From Promethearchaeota archaeon (GTDB lineage: Archaea; Asgardarchaeota; Lokiarchaeia; Sigynarchaeales; SOKP01), in assembly GCA_016839655.1 (NCBI GenBank), contig JAEOTW010000309.1, forward strand, positions 1 through 6,066: 6,066 nucleotides of DNA. Reading direction: 5' to 3'. Position 1 is the stretch's first letter. The number at the start of each line of letters is the position of its first letter. Positions 1 through 5,107 of this stretch are shown here, in pieces. The position numbers and the translations under genes are program-made. The notes below the pieces were generated by a model. That model made no database searches and had not been told where the DNA came from. It saw only the letters and a list, made by a program, of their open reading frames with translations.

Positions 1-1235
1 ACTGTAATTTCAATAAGATTTCCATCAATTTTAGAAATTGACATTGGTAAAAAATCATAATCTGGAATCCATAGGATTACAAACATTCCTGGACGATAAA
101 CTCTCGCAATTCTCTGATTCCTAATTATAAAACTTTTAATATCGGGAGAATGATCGATAATAGATTCAATATTCACAATGTCAGTTTTATTTCTTGTTAA
201 ATCCAAGATTATTTCTTCATTATCTTTATCAAGAGGTTTTGCTTTAACAATTCCTTGTTCTAAAGCTAAATCTAATACTTCTTTACCTCTTATTGTTCGA
301 ATAATAATAGTATTCCAGCCAGATTCACTCCCAAATTCTCCTACTGAAATATCTGCAAACGATGCCGTATAATCTGAACATGAAAAGCAAGCTTTTCTAA
401 TAGCTCTATCATAGAGGTAATTTAATGGAATTTTAGTTACTTTTGAATCTGATTTTATTATAAGATTGAAATGATCTCTATCAGTTCTAATATTAAGAAT
501 TTCCTTCCTATTAATATCATATTCCTTATAGATTTCTTCAAGAATTTGATTGTAGAAGGTTCCTGTGCAAAAGGTTCCTATTGCTAAACTTACCAAATCA
601 TAAGCTTCAAAATCAAAACCTGGGTGATTTTGTAACTTTCTCAATGCTTGTATTTGACAAGATGTTCCTACAACTGCAATATCCGTATATTCTTGATTAA
701 TTGCTTCCCCCACTAACGATAGAATAGGTACTTGAGATGGTTTATACCCAATTCCCTTGAACAATTCATTTGAAGAATTTGCTATTTTGGGAATAGGGTT
801 ATAATTTTCATCTTTATCAGTTATGAGTACGGCATCTATTAATTCGTTTTCCATTGCAACCCATAATAAACCAGTTAAGGGCCCTACTCCAAGAGGAATC
901 TTTTCTTGAGCTTTATCTGTTAACTTAACAGACAAAATATCGATATAATGACCCAGAATTTTATCATGCTTTTTCTCAAACACCCACTTGTCCAATAAAG
1001 AAAGGGGATATTGTTCAATCTCAGTTTTAGGGCACAAATTATAGCATATTCCGAATCCATCTCTACAAGTATTAGCATCTTTACATGACCCGTCTTCTTT
1101 CGGGACTTCTTTGATCATGTCAAATTTAATATTATCGCAGAAGGCTCCACAAGCACCACAAAAAACACATTTTCCAGAAGTAATTACTTCAGATTCTAAT
1201 TCTTTCCAACCTTTTTGTATTTTATTAATATACAT
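1..1235 (-). CDS. FrhB-type F420 oxidoreductase beta subunit fused to a PyrK-like FNR flavin domain (3' end missing)
   Basis: The frame is open from ATG at 1235 to the left edge: 411 residues, no stop. Residues about 20-350 are an FrhB/FdhB-type module, a family that binds FAD and Fe-S clusters and passes electrons to or from coenzyme F420 or ferredoxin. Visible marks are CVFCGACGAFC (C23, C26, C29, C33), a second cysteine group C51, C57, C64, C68-Pro, GTSCQIQALRK (190-200), C283/C286, and ADISVGEFG then GWNTIIIRT (294-313). From about residue 352 the protein continues as the start of a ferredoxin-reductase-like domain resembling PyrK, the electron-transfer subunit of dihydroorotate dehydrogenase B: PGMFVILWIPDYD (382-394) and the flavin-binding LPMSIS (396-401). 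The NAD-binding half and any [2Fe-2S] cysteines would lie outside the window. The start lies 2 nt after the korC stop and has a strong SD, so it is the fifth cistron of the kor operon. Inferred role: moving electrons from Kor/ferredoxin to F420 and/or NAD(P). Domain calls are firm; the acceptor is unknown. Confidence 0.88.
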   Translation of the reverse strand, partial: MYINKIQKGWKELESEVITSGKCVFCGACGAFCDNIKFDMIKEVPKEDGSCKDANTCRDGFGICYNLCPKTEIEQYPLSLLDKWVFEKKHDKILGHYIDILSVKLTDKAQEKIPLGVGPLTGLLWVAMENELIDAVLITDKDENYNPIPKIANSSNELFKGIGYKPSQVPILSLVGEAINQEYTDIAVVGTSCQIQALRKLQNHPGFDFEAYDLVSLAIGTFCTGTFYNQILEEIYKEYDINRKEILNIRTDRDHFNLIIKSDSKVTKIPLNYLYDRAIRKACFSCSDYTASFADISVGEFGSESGWNTIIIRTIRGKEVLDLALEQGIVKAKPLDKDNEEIILDLTRNKTDIVNIESIIDHSPDIKSFIIRNQRIARVYRPGMFVILWIPDYDFLPMSISKIDGNLIEIT

Positions 1236-1237
1236 AA

Positions 1238-1837
1238 CTAGTGTTTCTCCTCCTTTAATTGCGTGAGGAATTCTTTTGCTTCTTGTTTTCCTAATTCATA
1301 TGCTTCTAAATTGTTTTCAAGAGTAGAATAGGGTACAAATTTTTTGATGGTTTCAATAGCAGATTCTTCAGAAAAAATGCCTGAAAGAATAGTAAATGCT
1401 CCAAATAATATTGAATTTCCATAAACCATATTTCCAAATTTCTCTACTGCCATTTTCTGAATAGGCATTCCAATAACTTTATCAATTCCTCTTAAAGTTC
1501 GAAATCTTTGTATAGTTGAGGTATCCCAAATTAAAAATCCAGAATGTCCATTCTTTTTAAGATGATCGGGTTTTACTTCATTAGCAGCTTCTTCTGAAAG
1601 GATGATAAGAAAATCATAAGGTTTCATTGCCTTTGGATAATCTATTAATTTAATATTTCTGTCTAAATCTATGACTATTTCTGCCCAGCATTTTCCTCCG
1701 CGCGCAGATGAACTATAAGCTTCAGTTTGAGTTGCTGTTAGGTTTTCATATAACGAACTGGCGGTAATTATCATTTTTGAGAGTGTTATTACTCCTTGAC
1801 CCCCAAATCCTACAATTCTAACTTCATATCTACTCAT
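1238..1837 (-). CDS. korC: 2-oxoacid:ferredoxin oxidoreductase, gamma subunit (KorC type)
   Basis: This 199-residue protein has the usual length of a separate gamma subunit of 2-oxoacid:ferredoxin oxidoreductases. These cytoplasmic, thiamine-diphosphate-dependent enzymes convert a 2-oxoacid plus CoA to acyl-CoA and CO2 and reduce ferredoxin. The gamma domain helps form the CoA and subunit-interface side of the complex. Visible marks are the N-terminal beta strand with the glycine loop GFGGQGV (10-16) and the EAYSSSARGG segment (39-48), which matches the conserved 'RGG' region of the family; V/I-rich strands and a C-terminal helical part (about 150-195) follow. The ATG at 1837 lies 2 nt after the korB stop and is preceded by GGGAGAAG (1845-1852) at 7 nt spacing. 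The order korA-korB-korC supports the 2-oxoglutarate-type (KorABCD) arrangement, but the gamma subunit alone does not fix the substrate. Confidence 0.93.
   Translation of the reverse strand: MSRYEVRIVGFGGQGVITLSKMIITASSLYENLTATQTEAYSSSARGGKCWAEIVIDLDRNIKLIDYPKAMKPYDFLIILSEEAANEVKPDHLKKNGHSGFLIWDTSTIQRFRTLRGIDKVIGMPIQKMAVEKFGNMVYGNSILFGAFTILSGIFSEESAIETIKKFVPYSTLENNLEAYELGKQEAKEFLTQLKEEKH
1247..1254 (-). promoter_or_regulatory. Strong Shine-Dalgarno site for the FrhB-FNR fusion gene
   Basis: On the minus strand this reads AGGAGGAG and lies inside the last codons of korC, 11 nt before the ATG at 1235. It supports that start and suggests the fusion protein is translated efficiently from the same message as the Kor subunits. 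Confidence 0.75.
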
Positions 1838-1839
1838 AT

Positions 1840-2757
1840 TTAATCTTCTCCCATTGCTTTTTTCTGAATTTTAGCATATTCTTCTGAATATTCAGGTTTC
1901 TCAATATCATATCGAAATTCACCTATAATGTATCTATTAAATAGTTCAGCATCATCCATGAATAGCGCTTGGTTTTTTCTTACTGTATTTCTTTTTATCC
2001 AATCTATCATTTTTCCTCCAGTATCCATTTTACTACCCTGAATTCCTAAATTTTCAGCACCCAGACTATCGAGATTTTTACTCCCAAAATATGTTAGGCA
2101 AGGGGTGATAACTTCAATCACAGAAGTTCCTTTATGATTTAAAGCTTTCTTAAAATATTTCATTAGAGTTCGTGGGTGTGCTACCGTAGTTCTAGCGATA
2201 TATGTTGCACCCGCAGCTAAAGCTAATTTCATGGCATCACTTCTATTTTCAAATGTCTTGTAAGGTGTAGTTGTGCTTTTTGCTCCATACAATGTAGTTG
2301 GAGCACCTTGACCCCCTGTCATAGCATATATACTGTTATTAAAGATAAGCATAACACAATCGAGGTTTCTACGACAAGTATGAATAAAATGATTCCCACC
2401 AATTCCTAAACAATCTCCATCTCCGGTAAATATAATAGGTTTTAATTTTGGATTTGCCATTTTAATTCCTGTAGCTATTGCAGGAGCTCGACCGTGAAGT
2501 GCAAAAATCTTTTGAGAGGTATGATGTACTAATGTTACTAATTGTGTATAACAACCAATACCTATAATTAATGGAAATAGTTTAGGATCTAGTTTTTCAT
2601 TCTCAAAAACACGAGTAAAAAGATGTCCAATTATACCATACCCACATCCTGCACAAAAAAGGGAATTAAATTTACCATAAAGATATCCACCCATTGAAAA
2701 CTGGACATATGGATGGTCTGGTTTCTCAGATGGATATCGTGGACCTAAATCAGACAT
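1840..2757 (-). CDS. korB: 2-oxoacid:ferredoxin oxidoreductase, beta subunit (KorB type), thiamine-diphosphate and [4Fe-4S] binding
   Basis: This 305-residue protein carries the thiamine diphosphate site and the catalytic-centre iron-sulfur cluster. It has the TPP/Mg motif GDGDCLGIGGNHFIH (112-126), then RRNLD and NNSIYAMTGGQ (140-150), all close to the family consensus. The likely cluster ligands are C35 and C38 (FCAGCG), C69 (GIGC) and C220 (TPCLTYFG); their mutual spacing is that of two-subunit archaeal 2-oxoacid oxidoreductases, shifted by an N-terminal extension of about 20 residues. HGRAPAIATGIKMANP (88-103) is another family signature. The ATG shares its A with the korA TAA stop (TAATG), and AAGGAGG (2768-2774) lies 10 nt upstream, so translation is probably coupled to korA. 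All catalytic and cluster residues I can recognise are present, so the subunit should be active. Substrate choice (2-oxoglutarate, branched-chain, aromatic or another oxoacid) cannot be read from it with confidence. Confidence 0.95.
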   Translation of the reverse strand: MSDLGPRYPSEKPDHPYVQFSMGGYLYGKFNSLFCAGCGYGIIGHLFTRVFENEKLDPKLFPLIIGIGCYTQLVTLVHHTSQKIFALHGRAPAIATGIKMANPKLKPIIFTGDGDCLGIGGNHFIHTCRRNLDCVMLIFNNSIYAMTGGQGAPTTLYGAKSTTTPYKTFENRSDAMKLALAAGATYIARTTVAHPRTLMKYFKKALNHKGTSVIEVITPCLTYFGSKNLDSLGAENLGIQGSKMDTGGKMIDWIKRNTVRKNQALFMDDAELFNRYIIGEFRYDIEKPEYSEEYAKIQKKAMGED

Positions 2758-3929
2758 TATTTTGATACCTCCTTAATAACATTTAATATATCATCTGGAT
2801 GATGAAAATCTCCCACTTTAGGGATTTTAAAAATTGGAATTTCAAGCTTTTTAACTCTTTCTACTTGTTCCGCTATAAAACCTGTATAGTTTAATTCGGG
2901 TACAATAATTGCTTTAACGTTTTTTACAACTCTCTTTACTTTTTCATCGGGAAAAGGCCAAATTGTTATTAATCTAAATATACCTATTTTTATTCCCTGT
3001 TCCCTTGCCATATCAACTGCACGATAACTAGCTCTAACAGGCAGACCATATGCAATGATAATAATATCCGCATCCTCTAATTTATATTCTTCGGTTATCG
3101 AAATCTTATCTATATTAGATTTTACCTTTTCAATTAACATTTCCATAAATCCTAATGCATTTGATGTTGGAATTCCTGCATTATTATGAGGTAGATGGAG
3201 AGACATGGGGGGAAAATAGTCTGTACCAACGATTGGAGGTTTTGGTATAATATATTCTCCAGTATTATTATCCTTAAAAGAGTATTTATATGTATAATCT
3301 TGAGGTAATTCACGGTTAATGACTCTCTTAATTAGCTCTTCTTTTGCAGGGATATAAACAGGTTCATGAAGATGTCCTAAATAAGCATCTGAAATAATAA
3401 ATACAGGACATCGATAGGTTTCAGCAAAATTGAAAGCCGTAATAGTTAAATCAAAGAGTTCTTGGCAGTTCATAGGTGCTAAAGCGATTACTTGAAATTC
3501 CCCATGACCTGCAAAACGTATTAATCCTAAATCATTATGATGGGGTGAGGTTACAGGTCCATGACTACCAGGACCAACGCGTTGTACATCACATAAGACA
3601 ATAGGAATTTCAAGATTTGCTGCCATTGATATCGTCTCGACCATTAAAGATAAGCCTGGTCCGGAAGTTGCAGTCATTGATTTTGCTCCAACTAAAGATG
3701 CACCCACGATAGCATTTATTGATGCTAATTCGTCTTCCATTTGAATACAACATCCTCCAACTTCTGGTAATCGTTTAGTAAGATGCTCAATAACTTCAGT
3801 TGATGGAGTTATTGGATACCCCCCAAAGAAATCCAAACCTGCAGCTAATGCTCCTTCTGACATTGCAACATTTCCCATCATAACATATTTCCCTTCTTGT
3901 AAATATCTCTTACCACCTTTTGTACTCAT
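2757..3929 (-). CDS. korA: 2-oxoacid:ferredoxin oxidoreductase, alpha subunit (KorA type)
   Basis: This 390-residue protein is the alpha subunit, which with the beta subunit builds the active site for oxidative decarboxylation of a 2-oxoacid. Residues about 15-195 are the pyrimidine-binding domain, with GYPITPSTE (37-45; T41 is the conserved substrate-contacting threonine), QMEDELASI (63-71) and ATSGPGLSLM (87-96). Residues about 285-385 are the transketolase-C-like domain, with FRLITIWPFPDE and PELNYTGFIAEQV. The pattern fits KorA/VorB-type separate alpha chains and lacks the N-terminal gamma fusion seen in some archaea. One oddity is the loop after the conserved R117: GPGSHGPVTSPHHNDL (119-134), where KorA proteins usually read GGPSTGxPT. 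This loop lies near the substrate pocket in the family, so the substrate may not be 2-oxoglutarate. GGGAGAGAG (3936-3944) lies 6 nt before the ATG. It starts 17 nt after the ferredoxin gene ends. Confidence 0.95.
   Translation of the reverse strand: MSTKGGKRYLQEGKYVMMGNVAMSEGALAAGLDFFGGYPITPSTEVIEHLTKRLPEVGGCCIQMEDELASINAIVGASLVGAKSMTATSGPGLSLMVETISMAANLEIPIVLCDVQRVGPGSHGPVTSPHHNDLGLIRFAGHGEFQVIALAPMNCQELFDLTITAFNFAETYRCPVFIISDAYLGHLHEPVYIPAKEELIKRVINRELPQDYTYKYSFKDNNTGEYIIPKPPIVGTDYFPPMSLHLPHNNAGIPTSNALGFMEMLIEKVKSNIDKISITEEYKLEDADIIIIAYGLPVRASYRAVDMAREQGIKIGIFRLITIWPFPDEKVKRVVKNVKAIIVPELNYTGFIAEQVERVKKLEIPIFKIPKVGDFHHPDDILNVIKEVSK
2768..2774 (-). promoter_or_regulatory. Strong Shine-Dalgarno site for korB
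   Basis: The minus strand reads AAGGAGG within the last codons of korA, 10 nt before the overlapping TAATG stop/start. It confirms the korB start at 2757 and supports coupled production of alpha and beta subunits in equal amounts. Confidence 0.75.
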
Positions 3930-3946
3930 TTTTTTCTCTCTCCCTA

Positions 3947-4228
3947 TTATGTTTTAGCTTTTTCACTCTTTTTTTCTTCCTTATCTAGAATATAAATACA
4001 CCAATCAGGACAACCAAATTCACATCTTCTACAAGCTGTACAATAGTTTGCTTTTCCTTCCTTTACTCTAGGAATATAAGCAATACGCATATTCAATTCA
4101 TTACTGAGCTCTAAAATACCAGTTGGGCATAAAGAAATGCACATTTGACATCCTCCGCACCGATTTTTATTAAGAAATAGTGAGAATCTCTTTTTTTCGT
4201 TTTCCAACAATTTTGGGATTATAATCAA
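3947..4228 (-). CDS. korD: 2x[4Fe-4S] ferredoxin-type delta subunit (KorD type), TTG start
   Basis: This small lysine/glutamate-rich protein (93 residues) has two ferredoxin cluster motifs: CGGCQMCISLCP (C24, C27, C30, C34) and CTACRRCEFGCP (C63, C66, C69, C73). An extra C77 follows in the second motif (CPDWC). It matches the delta/ferredoxin subunit that precedes korABC in many archaeal operons and should carry electrons from the active-site cluster in KorB to an external acceptor, here perhaps the FrhB-FNR protein of the same operon. No ATG or GTG is available in frame before the first cluster. TTG at 4228 is the most upstream candidate, with further TTG codons at residues 7-8. Only a weak GTGAG sits directly before it, too close to be a normal ribosome site, so the N-terminus is less certain than the gene itself. 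It is the first gene of the operon. Confidence 0.9.
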   Translation of the reverse strand: MIIIPKLLENEKKRFSLFLNKNRCGGCQMCISLCPTGILELSNELNMRIAYIPRVKEGKANYCTACRRCEFGCPDWCIYILDKEEKKSEKAKT

Positions 4229-4268
4229 CTCACTTAGTTTTTTAATTGGGTTATTAAATATTTTAGAT

Positions 4269-4281
4269 GTTATAAATTTCG
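4269..4281 (-). promoter_or_regulatory. Likely archaeal BRE/TATA promoter of the korDABC-frhB operon
   Basis: On the minus strand this reads CGAAATTTATAAC. CGAAATT fits the archaeal BRE pattern cRnAAnt and runs directly into the A/T box TTTATA. A start site about 26 nt downstream would fall near 4247, giving a leader of about 20 nt before the TTG at 4228. A second A/T box, TATTTAAT (4253-4260), would instead give a nearly leaderless message starting close to 4230. Pattern-based only; A/T-rich boxes are common in this region. Confidence 0.45.
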
Positions 4282-4287
4282 ATTAAT

Positions 4288-4297
4288 TTAATATTAA
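4288..4297. repeat. Perfect 10-bp palindrome TTAATATTAA between the divergent promoters
   Basis: TTAATATTAA is its own reverse complement. It sits just upstream of the proposed minus-strand BRE and about 45 bp upstream of the plus-strand TATA-like box. This is where a dimeric regulator could act on both units. It is composed only of A and T in a very A/T-rich spacer, so chance is a real alternative. The rest of the 138-bp spacer (4229-4366) shows no ORF or RNA gene that I can recognise. Confidence 0.25.
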
Positions 4298-4337
4298 GTA
4301 TAACGGGATATAAGCTTAAATAAAATAAGGTTAAATC

Positions 4338-4348
4338 TTTTTTTAAAC
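4338..4348 (+). promoter_or_regulatory. Possible TATA-like box of the lutAB-like unit
   Basis: The T-rich run followed by AAAC (TTTTAAAC at 4341-4348) lies about 20-26 nt before the ATG at 4367, the distance expected for a leaderless archaeal transcript. This agrees with the absence of any SD-like sequence before that ATG. An alternative box, CTTAAATA at 4315-4322, would give a leader of about 20 nt. Neither can be chosen with confidence from sequence alone. Confidence 0.35.
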
Positions 4349-4366
4349 GTATAACTTAATCTAACT

Positions 4367-5107
4367 ATGACAAAATTAATCTTCTTAGGGTGCTTGTCAA
4401 ATTCTAAATATAAGGATACATGTGCTAACGCTATAAAAATCATAAAGAAATTAGATCAAGAATATAAAGTGATAGATAATACTCCTTGCTGCGGCGCATT
4501 AGCATATAATACTGCAAGTGAAAAGGAGTTAGAGGCACATGTTAAATTTGTGAATGATTGGTTTAAATTAAACGACGTTTTTGAAATTGTCACAATTTGT
4601 GCGGGTTGTTACAATTATCTTACTAAATTTTATCCTTTATACTTGGGAAATGATTTTAACATTGATATAAAACATTTATTACAATTTATATCAATACCAG
4701 AGAATTTACAAAAGCTTGACTTAAAATATCGAGGAAATAAAATCAAAGTTGTTTATCATGATGCATGTCACCTCAGAAATGCACAAAAACCTATATTAGA
4801 AGAACCAAGGATGATAGTTAATTCAATAGATAATATTGAATTATATGAAATGGAGCATAATAGAACTAATAGTGATTGTTGTGGCGCTGGAGGAGGAGTC
4901 TATTCTATTTTTAAGGAAAATAGCGATTATAATTCTAGATTAATCTTTGAGCAATCTAAGGAGGGAAAAGCCCTGTTAACAGCATGTCCTTTTTGTTATA
5001 CAGCACTTAAACGCATTAAAGAGGAGAACCATATAAAAAAGCCAGTTATTAAGTTTGAAGATTTTATAGCTAAAATAATGGAAGGAGTTGATCCCATTAG
5101 TGAGTAA
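4367..5107 (+). CDS. lutA: LutA-like protein with two CCG domains (HdrB/GlpC/LutA superfamily)
   Basis: This 246-residue soluble protein has two complete cysteine-rich CCG motifs. The first is C9-x31-C41-C42-x35-C78-xx-C81 (NTPCCGALAY, ICAGCYNYL); the second is C134-x36-C171-C172-x34-C207-xx-C210 (YHDACHL, SDCCGAGGGVYS, ACPFCYTAL). In HdrB of heterodisulfide reductase such motifs hold non-cubane [4Fe-4S] clusters. In LutA of the lactate-utilisation complex and GlpC they serve flavin- or Fe-S-linked oxidation of hydroxyacids. Length is close to that of LutA, and the next gene is LutB-like, so LutA is the best label; an HdrB-like thiol/disulfide role is the alternative. No SD precedes the ATG at 4367 and a TATA-like box lies about 25 nt upstream, suggesting a leaderless message. 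It is divergent from the kor operon. Substrate is not proven; lactate or another 2-hydroxyacid is an inference from the LutA family. Confidence 0.85.
   Translation: MTKLIFLGCLSNSKYKDTCANAIKIIKKLDQEYKVIDNTPCCGALAYNTASEKELEAHVKFVNDWFKLNDVFEIVTICAGCYNYLTKFYPLYLGNDFNIDIKHLLQFISIPENLQKLDLKYRGNKIKVVYHDACHLRNAQKPILEEPRMIVNSIDNIELYEMEHNRTNSDCCGAGGGVYSIFKENSDYNSRLIFEQSKEGKALLTACPFCYTALKRIKEENHIKKPVIKFEDFIAKIMEGVDPISE
5082..5087 (+). promoter_or_regulatory. Shine-Dalgarno site that supports the GTG start of the lutB-like gene
   Basis: AAGGAG lies inside the end of the preceding gene, 12 nt before GTG 5100. The only earlier in-frame candidate is TTG at 5088, which touches this site and is therefore unlikely; further upstream the frame is closed by TAA at 5076. 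Confidence 0.55.

Noticed and set aside
150..220. Possibility that the FrhB and FNR parts are two separate genes joined by a missed stop
   Set aside because: Reading the minus strand through this junction codon by codon gives no stop, no start codon with a ribosome site, and no frame change.
178..372. Open frame of 64 codons on the plus strand
   Set aside because: It lies fully antisense to the FrhB-FNR fusion gene, shows no recognisable motif and has no ribosome site; it is a shadow of that gene.
2757..3929. Assignment of the Kor enzyme as pyruvate:ferredoxin oxidoreductase
   Set aside because: The alpha subunit has YPITPSTE and QMEDE of the KorA type, and the gene order D-A-B-C with separate gamma is that of Kor rather than the PorCDAB arrangement; the exact substrate still remains open.
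4311..4318. Short palindrome TAAGCTTA in the intergenic spacer
   Set aside because: Eight bases in an A/T-rich spacer are expected by chance and it has no clear relation to either promoter.
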